This document shows positions 8,754 through 17,188 of a stretch of DNA of 64,000 nt, piece by piece (the first letter of the stretch is position 1; each line of letters begins with the position of its first letter). This DNA comes from Leifsonia poae (GTDB taxonomy: Bacteria > Actinomycetota > Actinomycetes > Actinomycetales > Microbacteriaceae). The notes under the pieces are model-generated. The model was not told where the DNA came from. It made no database searches and saw only the letters and a program-made list of their open reading frames with translations. Both the position numbers and the translations under genes were made by a program. The stretch is taken from positions 2,232,001-2,296,000 of the forward strand of contig NZ_JAIHLP010000002.1 in the NCBI RefSeq assembly GCF_020009625.1. The letters run 5' to 3'.

Positions 8754-9434
8754 CTACCTGATCTCCGCCACCCGACCCGGCGCCGCCTCACTCATCAGGT
8801 AGCGGGTCACCGCGCGCACGCGGCGGTGCACATCGTCTTCGGCGAGCAGGCCGAAGGTCTCGTAGATCCGCGAGATGTGGCCGACGACCGAGCGCTCGGT
8901 GAGATGCAGGGCTGCCCCGATCGCGGCGTTCGACAGGCCCTGCGCCATCAGTTCGATGATCTGCTGCTGGCGGGCCGTCAGCTCGCCTTCGACGGCCGCC
9001 CTCCGGCGGGCTCCGGCCGCCAGGGATTCCACCACTTCCGTGTCGAGGATCGTGGCACCCCCGGCGATCCCGGTCAGGTCGGCGCAGAACCGTTCGATGT
9101 CTCCGACGCGCTGCTTCAGGAAGTAGCCGACACCGCCACCACCCCCGCCGATCAGTTCGCGAGCGTACTGCTGCTGCACATGCTGCGAGAGCACGACGAC
9201 GGCGGTCTCCGGATGCGCGGCACGGATCGCGAGGGCCGCCAGCAGGCCCTCGTCGCGCATCGCCGGCGGCATGCGGATGTCTGTGATCGCGATCGCCGGG
9301 CGTTCGTCGGCGACCGCCCGGATCAGCTCGTCGGCCGTTCCGACCGAGCGCACGACCTCGAACCCACGGTCGCGCAGCACCGCCGACAGGCCTTCCCGGA
9401 TGAGCGGCTCGTCATCCGCGATCACCACCCGCAT
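8754..9434 (-). CDS. NarL/FixJ-type response regulator
   Basis: A 226-residue two-component regulator. The receiver domain (about 1-120) shows acidic 'ADDEP', the phospho-acceptor Asp52 in 'ITDIRMPP' and the conserved Lys in 'GYFLKQRVGD'. A LuxR-type helix-turn-helix ('LTARQQQIIELMAQGLSNAAI', about 160-180) follows. An unusual run of six glycines precedes the conserved Lys. The ATG at 9434 is chosen because the receiver begins there; longer readings add only low-complexity Arg-rich sequence. It overlaps the kinase gene by 13 bases, so the two are co-translated and the kinase at 9422-11218 is its partner. Target genes are not evident; no recognisable operator was found. Confidence 0.93.
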   Translation of the reverse strand: MRVVIADDEPLIREGLSAVLRDRGFEVVRSVGTADELIRAVADERPAIAITDIRMPPAMRDEGLLAALAIRAAHPETAVVVLSQHVQQQYARELIGGGGGGVGYFLKQRVGDIERFCADLTGIAGGATILDTEVVESLAAGARRRAAVEGELTARQQQIIELMAQGLSNAAIGAALHLTERSVVGHISRIYETFGLLAEDDVHRRVRAVTRYLMSEAAPGRVAEIR

Positions 9435-11218
9435 GGCATCCTCACGCTCACTCTCGTTCCGCCGCCCGGCTCGGAACGGAAAGCGACCCGGCCGCCCATC
9501 GTCTCGACCCGGTCGACGATGCCGCGCACCCCGACCCCGCTCGGCTGACTCCCGCGGGCCGTTCCTGTGCCGTTCCACTCGGCGCCGTCGCCGTCGTCGC
9601 AGATGTCCATCCGCAGTTCGCCATCGTCGAGGGCGAGGTGAACGGTCACCGAGGATGCGCGCGCGTGCTTCACCACATTGGTCAGAGCCTCCGCCGCGAC
9701 GAAGTACAGGGCTCGCTGGATGTTCGGCGGAATCCGCTGCTCCGCCTGCGCCATCGAGGGGGAGATCTCGACGGTCGACGGCACCGGCGCGTGACCGGCC
9801 AGCCCCTCGATGGCCGCCCCGAGCCCGCGCTCGACCAGCAACGGGGGCATCACCTCGCGCACGAGTCCACGCACTTCGGCGGCGGCGACGTCGATTGCCT
9901 GACGCAGGCCGGTCGCGGCCGCCGCCGCATCGGCGTCGTCGAGCCGTGCGGCGAGCGAGCCCGCCTGCATCGACAGCACGACCAGGCGCATCTGCACCCC
10001 GTCGTGCAGATTCTGGGCGATCTGCGCGCGCGCGTCGTCGGCGGCGCCCACCAGGCGCACCCGCGAATCCCGAACCTCCTGCTCGCTCCGTCGGAGCCGG
10101 TCCGTGAGATGTTGGCGGGCGACAGCGACCGCGATGAGCTGCCCGGCCGCTTCGAGGCGTGAGGAGTCGGTGACCAGCAGTGTCGAGTACACGATCGCCG
10201 CCAACAGATTCGGCCCGTCACGGATGGCGTGGACGCCGACACGCTCGTCGTCCGAGCGCATCCGGAGGGCGTGCCCCTCGGCCGGGTCGACCACCACCGA
10301 ATCGATCGCGTCGCCGCGCAGATCGCACAGCCCCCGGGCCTCCGACCACAGCATCACCTCGGCCGTCGGGTCGCCCAGGAGGCGCGTGAGCGCGTGCGAC
10401 AGCTCGGGATCACCCACCCCGTGGTCACCGGCCGGGCGGTGCGCCGCGGTGGACTCCGGAACGAACCGCCCGCGCAGCATCCCGAGCACGAAAGCCACCG
10501 GCACGCTGCAGAGCAGCACGTACTGGGTCACGAAGAGGGCGACCGGGTTCAGGCCGAGGATCGGCAGCATCGGCACGGCGACCACGGCGATGAGGCCGTA
10601 CAGGTAGAACGAGGTCAGCAGGCGGCGTGCTGCCGACCCCGCCCGGGCCAGCCGGAGCGCCAGCACGACGACCACGGTGAGCTGCACGGCGAACATGGCC
10701 CATCCTTTGACCGCGAGGAGGACTCCCACCGCGCGGTCGGTCGCCCCCGCGACGGCCGACGTCTCGACGACCGCGACGATGACCGCCTGCATCCCCACCA
10801 CCGTCAGATAGGCGGAGCCCGCGGTGACGCGCTCGACCCACCCCACCAGGCGCCCGCCAGGGTAGATCAGCAGAAGGTGCACGCACACCGCGATGATCGC
10901 CGCCGACGCCACCGTGCCCACAAGGCGAAGCGCTGTCTCGCCACTGTTGACGAGGCAGCCGACCACGACCGCGGCGCTCCCCGCGACGATGAGCGCGCCC
11001 ACCGGATTGGTGGGCCGTCTCTCCCAGGCGGAGATCCCGGCGACGAGGTAGACGGCGGCGACGGCGAAGGGCAGGCCGAGAGAGAGCGCTGCGTCGGGAA
11101 CCGAGTAGTCGGCGACGACGACCGAGATGACGCTGAGGGCCACGAGCAGGATCACGATCACGGCGAACGCCCGGCGCAGACTGTGCGACGATTCCCCACC
11201 CCGGCGGTCTGCCGTCAT
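9422..11218 (-). CDS. NarL-family sensor histidine kinase (HisKA_3), integral membrane
   Basis: A 598-residue membrane kinase. The N-terminal half holds about eight helices without a recognisable extracellular sensor domain. Then comes a short GAF-like linker, the HisKA_3 dimerisation domain with the phosphorylated His in 'AQIAQNLHDGVQMRLVVLSM', and a C-terminal ATPase with 'AAEALTNVVKHARA' (N box) and 'GVGVRGIVDRVETMGG' (G box). The ATG at 11218 has GAGG upstream; the longer reading to 11587 runs back through the divergent deaminase gene and is rejected. It forms an operon with the response regulator. Kinases with this many helices and no loops often sense membrane stress or lipophilic ligands (inference). 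Confidence 0.92.
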   Translation of the reverse strand: MTADRRGGESSHSLRRAFAVIVILLVALSVISVVVADYSVPDAALSLGLPFAVAAVYLVAGISAWERRPTNPVGALIVAGSAAVVVGCLVNSGETALRLVGTVASAAIIAVCVHLLLIYPGGRLVGWVERVTAGSAYLTVVGMQAVIVAVVETSAVAGATDRAVGVLLAVKGWAMFAVQLTVVVVLALRLARAGSAARRLLTSFYLYGLIAVVAVPMLPILGLNPVALFVTQYVLLCSVPVAFVLGMLRGRFVPESTAAHRPAGDHGVGDPELSHALTRLLGDPTAEVMLWSEARGLCDLRGDAIDSVVVDPAEGHALRMRSDDERVGVHAIRDGPNLLAAIVYSTLLVTDSSRLEAAGQLIAVAVARQHLTDRLRRSEQEVRDSRVRLVGAADDARAQIAQNLHDGVQMRLVVLSMQAGSLAARLDDADAAAAATGLRQAIDVAAAEVRGLVREVMPPLLVERGLGAAIEGLAGHAPVPSTVEISPSMAQAEQRIPPNIQRALYFVAAEALTNVVKHARASSVTVHLALDDGELRMDICDDGDGAEWNGTGTARGSQPSGVGVRGIVDRVETMGGRVAFRSEPGGGTRVSVRMPCGW

Positions 11219-11378
11219 CCCTCGACCTCTTCTGCTCGGCACCACGCTAGCGCTGACCGGGCGAACATTTGTGCCGAATGCGGCGTCCCAGGCGGCCTCA
11301 GGCGATATGTGGCGCAGATGTTGGGGGCAGGATTGGGGTGCGGGAGACACCACCCGCCCGCACCGAGGAGGACAACGG

Positions 11379-11870
11379 ATGACCGACCCCACGACAGTGT
11401 CGCCGACCGACGAGACGGTTCTGCGGCGGGCGATCGAGGTCGCCCGCCTCGCCCGCGAGGCGGGGAGCCACCCCTTCGGCGCCGTTCTCGTCACTGCCGG
11501 AGGAGCCACCTTCGAGGCGCAGAACTCGGTCGGCGACGGCGACCCCACCGGGCACGCCGAGACGAACCTGGTGCGGCTGGTCAGCATCCGCCTCAGCCGC
11601 GAGGAGCTGCGGACCAGCGCCCTCTACGCCAGCACCGAACCGTGCGCCATGTGCGCCGGCGCCATCTACTGGTCCGGGATCGGCCGGGTCGTCTACGCCC
11701 TCCCCGAGCAGGCTCTTGCCGCCCTGGTGCCGGCGCAGGACGGCGAGCCGACGCTGGACCTCCCTTGCCGCGAGGTGTTCGCCCGCGGCGGGCAGACCGT
11801 CACCGTCGCCGGCCCGGCGCTACTGCCGGAGGCGACCGCCGTGCACGCCGGGTTCTGGGAGTCGCTGTAG
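11379..11870 (+). CDS. Zinc-dependent nucleoside/nucleobase deaminase (CMP/dCMP deaminase family, GuaD/TadA-like)
   Basis: A 163-residue cytosolic hydrolase that removes an amino group from a purine or pyrimidine base. Visible zinc-site motifs: 'GHAETN' (His ligand and catalytic Glu, about residues 54-58) and 'PCAMCAG' (two Cys ligands, about 88-94). The C-terminal 'HAGFWESL' resembles guanine deaminase-type members, which end in an aromatic active-site tail. GAGGAGGA lies 8 bases before the ATG at 11379. Guanine deaminase is more likely than tRNA deaminase on length and tail, but the substrate is not settled. Divergent from the kinase gene. Confidence 0.85.
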   Translation: MTDPTTVSPTDETVLRRAIEVARLAREAGSHPFGAVLVTAGGATFEAQNSVGDGDPTGHAETNLVRLVSIRLSREELRTSALYASTEPCAMCAGAIYWSGIGRVVYALPEQALAALVPAQDGEPTLDLPCREVFARGGQTVTVAGPALLPEATAVHAGFWESL

Positions 11871-11908
11871 GAGTTGCCGCCCCGCGGGAACGGATCCACG
11901 TATCGAAT

Positions 11909-11965
11909 GGTCGCAAACTGTCGTTCTGAGCGTCGTTTCGGGCGTCGAAACGATAGTTTGCGACC
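11909..11965 (+). repeat. 57-bp inverted-repeat element, copy 1
   Basis: Begins GGTCGCAAACT and ends AGTTTGCGACC, a perfect 11-bp terminal inverted repeat. The arms continue to pair imperfectly inward, so the whole unit can fold into one hairpin. It is followed by GCTC, as are the other copies. Located 38 bases after the deaminase stop and about 50 before the HAD gene. See copies at 23383 and 36268. Confidence 0.8.
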
Positions 11966-12014
11966 GCTCAACGGGAACACGGCCACCCGGCGCGGCCGTC
12001 CGCCACAATGGAAC

Positions 12015-12893
12015 GTGCACAATCTCGGACTCCTCTTCGACGTCGACGGGCCGCTCGCCAGCCCGGTCACCCGGACCATCGCCATCCGCAGCATCGTCAC
12101 CGACCTCGTCGCGATGACGGCGGCCGGGGTGCCGATCGCGTTCATCACCGGCCGGTCGGGCGACTTCATCCGCAACCAAGTGGTGGCCCCGCTCCGCGAC
12201 GCCGGGCTCGCGGACGCCCTCGACCAGCAGGGTGCGCGCATGTTCGGCGTGTTCGAGAAGGGCGGCGCCTGGGCGCCCATCACCGGCGACGGGATGGGGG
12301 AGGTGACCGTCGACGAGACCGTGGCGTTCGGCGCCGACGCGGTCGACCGCATCCGGAACCTGGTTCGCGAGCGGTTCGCCGACACCATGTTCTTCGACGA
12401 GACGAAGCGCGCGATGATCTCGGTCGAGCAGCGCACCGACGTCGACACGGCGACCTTCGCCGAGGCGCAGGACCATTACTGCGACGCCGCCTTCGACCTG
12501 CTCACCGGACTCGGCTACGGTCTGCGCCACGGCGAGCGCGTGTCACCGGATGCGCGCGGCGACGTGCCGTTCCGCATCGACCCGACGATCATCTCGACCG
12601 ACATCGAGTCGGTGCTGCTCGACAAAGACCGCGGAGCCCAGCGCGCATTCGACTATTTCGCGGCCCGCGGCGCGCTCCCGCGGCGCTGGCGGTCGATCGG
12701 CGACTCGCGCAGCGACTACCTGATGGCCGATTTCGTGCACGGCGCCGGCTTCGACGTGGCCCACGTGGATGTGCGGCCGGCCGACGGCATCCTCGACCGG
12801 CCCTACGAGGTGATCACGATCGGCGACGCGACCCACGACACCGCCGGCGCCGAGTTCCTCGCTCACTGGCGCAGGGAGCTCGGGCTCGAGTGA
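12015..12893 (+). CDS. HAD-superfamily hydrolase (Cof/sucrose-phosphatase-like)
   Basis: A 292-residue cytosolic phosphatase-like protein. Motif I is 'LLFDVDGPLAS' at the very N-terminus (nucleophile and general acid Asp), motif II 'IAFITGRSGDF', and motif IV 'RSIGDSRSDYLMADFV' near residue 240, the arrangement of Cof-type enzymes that act on sugar phosphates or similar. The GTG at 12015 is preferred because the catalytic strand starts four residues later; the longer reading begins inside repeat copy 1. A CACAAT hexamer lies 5 bases before the GTG, so the transcript may be leaderless. Substrate unknown. Confidence 0.82.
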   Translation: MHNLGLLFDVDGPLASPVTRTIAIRSIVTDLVAMTAAGVPIAFITGRSGDFIRNQVVAPLRDAGLADALDQQGARMFGVFEKGGAWAPITGDGMGEVTVDETVAFGADAVDRIRNLVRERFADTMFFDETKRAMISVEQRTDVDTATFAEAQDHYCDAAFDLLTGLGYGLRHGERVSPDARGDVPFRIDPTIISTDIESVLLDKDRGAQRAFDYFAARGALPRRWRSIGDSRSDYLMADFVHGAGFDVAHVDVRPADGILDRPYEVITIGDATHDTAGAEFLAHWRRELGLE

Positions 12894-13047
12894 TGCTGTC
12901 CCGCCCTTCCGCGATGGGCTCGGCGCTCGCGGCGCCGGGGGCGGGGCTCACCGCCCTCAGCCTGCCCGCCGGCGCAGCCCCGCCGACTATTGCGCAATAC
13001 GACGCCGGCCGCCGCGGGCGGCCAGCGCTCCCGGTATCGTCGCAGCG

Positions 13048-15084
13048 GTGACCACGATCGAGAATCCGGCCGCCCCCACCCGCGTCTACCCGCCCGAACC
13101 TGTCTTCGCCGCGCTGGCGAACGTCGGCGAGGAGGCCTGGGAGCAGGCCGCCGATCCTGTCGCCTTCTGGGAGCGCCAGGCCGAACGTCTGCACTGGGAG
13201 CGACGCTGGGATCGGGCGCACACCTGGGAACCGGCACGACCGACCGGCGAGGTCGACCCCGACGGGCGCGATGTGCTCACCGTTCCGAAAGCCGAATGGT
13301 TCGCCGGCGGCCGGCTCAACGCCGCCGTGAACTGCGTCGACCGGCACGTGGACGCAGGGAACGGCGACCGTGTCGCCATCCGCTTCGAAGGCGAGCCCGG
13401 CGACCGGGAGACGATCACCTACGCCGAATTGCAACGCCGAGTGGCGCAGGCGGCCAACGCGCTGGAGCGACTCGGGGTCGGCGAGGGCGACCGGGTCGTC
13501 GTCTACCTGCCGGTCATCCCGGAGACGATCGTGATCACGCTGGCGATCGCGCGCATCGGTGCCGTGCATTCGCTGGTGTTCGGCGGTTTCTCTGCCGAGG
13601 CACTGCGATTCCGGGTGGAGGACACCGGGGCCAAACTGCTGGTGACCACCGACGGGCAGTTCCGGCGCGGCGCGGCCGTCGCCGTCAAGGAGCGGGCCGA
13701 CGAGGCTGCGCGCGGCGAGAACGCGATCGAGCATGTGCTCGTGGTGCGGCGCACGGGCGAGCTGACCCCGGACATCCCGTGGACCCCGGGGCGCGACGTG
13801 TGGTGGCACGAGGTCGTCGACACCGCGCCGACGACGCACGAGCCGCGGTTCTTCGACGCGGAGACGCCCCTGTTCATCATCTACACCTCGGGCACCACGG
13901 GCACCCCGAAAGGCGTGGTGCACACCACGGGCGGCTACCTCACCCAGGCCTCGTGGAGCCACTGGGCACTGTTCGACGCGAAGCCGGACGATGTCTACTG
14001 GTGCACGGCCGACCTCGCCTGGGTGACGGCGCACACCTACGTGCTCTACGGTCCGTTCTCGAACGGCGCCACCTCGGTCATCTATGAGGGGACCCCGAAC
14101 ACCCCGCACCCCGGCCGGCATTTCGAGATCGTCGAACGGTACGGCGTCACCACGTACTACACGGCGCCGACGCTCATTCGCACGTTCATGACCTGGTTCC
14201 CGAATGGTCTCCCCGCCGACTGGGACCTCTCCAGCATCCGGCTGCTCGGCACGGTGGGCGAGGCGATCAACCCGGCGGCGTGGGAGTGGTTCCGGGCGAA
14301 CGTCGGGGCCGGGAGTGCCCCGATCGTCGACACCTGGTGGCAGTCGGAGAGCGGATCGGCCATCGTTGCGCCCCTCCCCGGCGTGGCCGTGCTGAAGCCG
14401 GGGTCTGCCGGGCGGGCCGTTCCCGGTGTCACCGTGCGGGTCGTGGATGCGCACGGCGACGACGTTCCGAGCGGCACGAGCGGCTTCATCGTGATCGACG
14501 GCACCTGGCCCTCGATGGCACGCACGGTCTGGCGCAACCCGCAACGGTACCTCGACTCGTATTGGCGGCCGTATGCTGACCGCGGCTACTTCCTGGCGGG
14601 CGACGGCGCCAAGGTGGATGCCGACGGAGACATCTGGCTGCTCGGCCGCATCGACGATGTGATCAACGTCTCGGGCCACCGTCTCTCGACGATCGAGATC
14701 GAGTCGGCGCTGGTCGCGCATCCCGCGGTCGGTGAGGCCGGTGTGGTGGGGGTGACGGATGCGACGACCGGGCAGGCCGTCGCCGCGTTCGTGATCCCGG
14801 CCAGGTCGTTGACCGCCGAGGAGCGGGCCGACCCCGCCGTCTGGCGGGCTATCGAAGACGAGCTGGGGGCGGCATTGCGCGCCCAGGTGACCCGCGAGAT
14901 CGGCGCGATCGCCAAGCCGCGGGACATCATCGTGGTGCCCGACCTGCCCAAGACCCGCTCGGGCAAGATCATGCGCCGGCTGCTCGTCGACCTGTTCGAC
15001 GACCGCCCGCTCGGCGACACAACCTCTCTGCAGGACGACACCGTTCCCGCCCAGATCGCGACCCGCCTCGCCGACCGCGCCTGA
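13048..15084 (+). CDS. acs: Acetyl-CoA synthetase (AMP-forming acetate-CoA ligase)
   Basis: A 678-residue cytosolic enzyme converting acetate, ATP and CoA to acetyl-CoA, AMP and PPi. N-terminal Acs cap ('DPVAFWERQAERLHWERRWD'), P-loop 'YTSGTTGTPKGVVH' (about residues 275-288), and 'VDTWWQSESGS' (about 430), whose first Trp shapes the small acetate pocket. Then come the hinge 'LLGRIDDVINVSGHRLST' and the catalytic Lys in 'KTRSGKIMRRLL'; this Lys is the usual acetylation switch site. Length and motifs fit Acs better than propionyl- or acetoacetyl-CoA synthetases, though close homologues cannot be excluded. The GTG start has TATCGT 7 bases before it, suggesting a leaderless mRNA. Confidence 0.93.
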   Translation: MTTIENPAAPTRVYPPEPVFAALANVGEEAWEQAADPVAFWERQAERLHWERRWDRAHTWEPARPTGEVDPDGRDVLTVPKAEWFAGGRLNAAVNCVDRHVDAGNGDRVAIRFEGEPGDRETITYAELQRRVAQAANALERLGVGEGDRVVVYLPVIPETIVITLAIARIGAVHSLVFGGFSAEALRFRVEDTGAKLLVTTDGQFRRGAAVAVKERADEAARGENAIEHVLVVRRTGELTPDIPWTPGRDVWWHEVVDTAPTTHEPRFFDAETPLFIIYTSGTTGTPKGVVHTTGGYLTQASWSHWALFDAKPDDVYWCTADLAWVTAHTYVLYGPFSNGATSVIYEGTPNTPHPGRHFEIVERYGVTTYYTAPTLIRTFMTWFPNGLPADWDLSSIRLLGTVGEAINPAAWEWFRANVGAGSAPIVDTWWQSESGSAIVAPLPGVAVLKPGSAGRAVPGVTVRVVDAHGDDVPSGTSGFIVIDGTWPSMARTVWRNPQRYLDSYWRPYADRGYFLAGDGAKVDADGDIWLLGRIDDVINVSGHRLSTIEIESALVAHPAVGEAGVVGVTDATTGQAVAAFVIPARSLTAEERADPAVWRAIEDELGAALRAQVTREIGAIAKPRDIIVVPDLPKTRSGKIMRRLLVDLFDDRPLGDTTSLQDDTVPAQIATRLADRA

Positions 15085-15111
15085 AACGCCTGCGAGGCGG
15101 GGAGGCGCGGG

Positions 15112-16041
15112 TCAGGGGAGGATGTGACCGGCGGCGGTGAAGAGGCGGTACCACTCTTCTCGGCTGAGGCTCACATCCGAGCCGGCGGCAGAGTCGAGCA
15201 GGTGGTCGACCTTCGTCGTGCCGAGCACCACCTGCATCCGGGCCGGGTGGCGGGTGATCCAGGCGACAGCGATGGCCGCCGGCGCTACGCCGTACGCAGC
15301 CGCGAGGTCGTCGATCACCGTGTTGAGCTCGGGATACGCCTGCCGATCGCCGAGGAACACACCGTCGAAGAACGCCTTCTGGAACGGCGACCAGGCCTGC
15401 AGGGTGATGTCGTTGAGCCGGCTGTAGTCGAGGATGCCGTTGTCGCGGTCGATCGATTGGTCGAGGCCCACCATGTTGGCGGCGATGCCGGCGGCGATCA
15501 GCGGCGCGTGGGTGATGCTCAGCTGCACCTGGTTGATCACCAGCGGCTGTGTGACGAAACGCTTGAGCAGCTCGATCTGTCCCGGGGTGTGGTTGGAGAC
15601 ACCGAAGGTGCGCACCTTGCCGGCCTGCTGAAGTTCGTCGAACGCGGCGGCGACCTCCTCCGGCTCGACCAGCGTGTCCGGCCGGTGCAGCAGCAGTGTG
15701 TCGAGGTAGTCCGTGTTCAGCGCGGCGAGCGACTCGTCGACCGTGCGCAGGATGTGCTCCTTCGAGAAGTCGAAGAAGCCGGGACGGATGCCCACCTTCG
15801 ACTGGATGATCACCGATCCGCGCTCCGAGGCCGGGATCGCGCCCGCCTCGCCGAACCGGCGCTCGCACTCGTGCCGTTCGGTTCCGTAGATGTCGGCGTG
15901 ATCGAAAGTGGTGATTCCGGCGTCGCGCGCGGCGCGCACCAGGGTGCGGATCTCCTCGTCGCTGAGGGAGCTGATCCGCATCAGGCCGAGGATGATGTCG
16001 GAGGATTCGAGGGTCGTGTTCGGAAGCGTGAACGTCTTCAT
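15112..16041 (-). CDS. Aldo/keto reductase (YdhF-like)
   Basis: A 309-residue NADPH-dependent oxidoreductase with a TIM-barrel fold. The tetrad is visible: Asp and Tyr in 'TFDHADIYGTERHECE' (about 49-64), Lys in 'IQSKVGIRPG' (about 80), His in 'DTLLLHRPD' (about 118). The NADPH-binding C-terminus has 'VVLGTTKVDHL'. The 'KVGIRPGFFDFSKEHI' pattern is characteristic of the YdhF subgroup. Convergent with acs, and no operon partner; the natural substrate is not predictable. Confidence 0.9.
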   Translation of the reverse strand: MKTFTLPNTTLESSDIILGLMRISSLSDEEIRTLVRAARDAGITTFDHADIYGTERHECERRFGEAGAIPASERGSVIIQSKVGIRPGFFDFSKEHILRTVDESLAALNTDYLDTLLLHRPDTLVEPEEVAAAFDELQQAGKVRTFGVSNHTPGQIELLKRFVTQPLVINQVQLSITHAPLIAAGIAANMVGLDQSIDRDNGILDYSRLNDITLQAWSPFQKAFFDGVFLGDRQAYPELNTVIDDLAAAYGVAPAAIAVAWITRHPARMQVVLGTTKVDHLLDSAAGSDVSLSREEWYRLFTAAGHILP

Positions 16042-16103
16042 CCCTCTATCTTGGTCCCCCGCGCGCCCACCGCGACCCCCGCGTGGGTCGATATCCTCTC
16101 CTC

Positions 16104-16631
16104 GTGGACGATGCGCGCGACGAGAAGGCGATCGATGGCATCCGCGTGCTGCTCCGGGATGCGGTCGAGCGGCTCGACGTCGCGGGCGCCCGCGACGAGG
16201 GTCTCGCCGTCTTCGTGCCGCGGCACCGACGGATGCTGGTGACCCGCGAGGCCGTGCTGCGGCCGGCCGGCCGGGTGTGGCGGCTCGGCGTTCTGCTGCT
16301 CGACCGCTCAGGGTCGCTGCATGCCACCGGTTCGATCACCCGCGCCGCTGAGTCGAACCGACCGACCTTCCAATCCGTCTCCGCGGAGACGCGGCGAGAA
16401 CTGCGCGTCGCGGCGGTGCGCGGGCATTTCGCGGTGGGCGAGACCGTGAACTACGACGCCCCCGAGATCGACCTGTCTGCGGCCGGGCTCCGCGGAGCGG
16501 GCGGGCCGCTCGTCCTGCGCGACGGTGTCGCATTGGTGCGCTGGAGCCCGGCGGCCTTCGCCACGGTTCCGTTCGGCCCCTACCTCGCCGAGCGGGTGAG
16601 CCTGCTCACCGATCCGCCGCAGGGCGCGTGA
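16104..16631 (+). CDS. Conserved actinobacterial-type protein of unknown function
   Basis: A 175-residue soluble protein I do not recognise. It has no signal peptide or membrane helix; an Arg-rich first half with 'RRMLVTREAVLRPAGRVWRL' is followed by short beta-like segments. The GTG start at 16104 stands exactly 6 bases after TATCCT (16092-16097) and has no ribosome site, so the mRNA is probably leaderless; the longer reading from 16083 would contain the promoter. Its stop overlaps the start of the phosphopantetheinyl transferase gene (GTGA), so the two are co-translated and may share a process. Confidence 0.65.
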   Translation: MDDARDEKAIDGIRVLLRDAVERLDVAGARDEGLAVFVPRHRRMLVTREAVLRPAGRVWRLGVLLLDRSGSLHATGSITRAAESNRPTFQSVSAETRRELRVAAVRGHFAVGETVNYDAPEIDLSAAGLRGAGGPLVLRDGVALVRWSPAAFATVPFGPYLAERVSLLTDPPQGA

Positions 16632-17188
16632 GCGTGCTCGGGGAACGGCGCGACCGCGGCCTCCTTCTGCGGGTCGTGCACGGAACACTCTCGGGCCGGC
16701 CCGTGCTGCGCGAGCTGGTGTCAGAGCTGTGCGGGGTTCCGGTCTCATCCGTTCTCATTCAGGCGCGCTGCCCAGACTGCGGCGGCGCGCACGGGCGGCC
16801 GGTGGTCATGGCTCCGGCGGCCGCCACGCGCATCCGCGTCAGCCTGAGCCATGTGGGCGACACCGTGGTGGCCGCGGCCTCTCTCGACCGCGCGGTCGGG
16901 GTGGATGCGGAGCCCGCGGATGCGGCGACGGACCCGGAACGCACCACGGCCATCGAGCACGTCTCCGGGCGGGAGGGCGCCGATCCGCTCGCACGGTGGA
17001 CCAGCATCGAAGCCGTGCTGAAGGCCGACGGCCGCGGGCTGCGCGTCGACCCGTCGGCCGTCACGTTCGGCCGGTCCGTCGACGGGGTGCGGATGCTGGC
17101 CCGGCTCCCCGACAGCGATCGTGTCTATGAGGTGTGGGAGGCGGCGGCCGACCCCGAGCTGAGGATCAGCGTCGCCCGCGAGCTCTGA
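16628..17188 (+). CDS. 4'-phosphopantetheinyl transferase (Sfp-like)
   Basis: A 186-residue enzyme that moves the phosphopantetheine arm from CoA onto the Ser of a carrier domain. Seen: 'RIRVSLSHVGDTVVAAAS' (about 68-85), 'AVGVDAEPADA' with the Mg-binding Asp (about 89-99), and 'ARWTSIEAVLKADGRGL' with Glu and Lys of the third motif (about 121-137). An unusual N-terminal 'CPDCGGAHG' may bind metal but is common in this family. It overlaps the upstream gene by 4 bases and is tail-to-tail, with a 23-base overlap, with the M1 peptidase gene that follows the NRPS. The adjacent NRPS carrier domain is the obvious client (inference). Confidence 0.87.
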   Translation: MSVLGERRDRGLLLRVVHGTLSGRPVLRELVSELCGVPVSSVLIQARCPDCGGAHGRPVVMAPAAATRIRVSLSHVGDTVVAAASLDRAVGVDAEPADAATDPERTTAIEHVSGREGADPLARWTSIEAVLKADGRGLRVDPSAVTFGRSVDGVRMLARLPDSDRVYEVWEAAADPELRISVAREL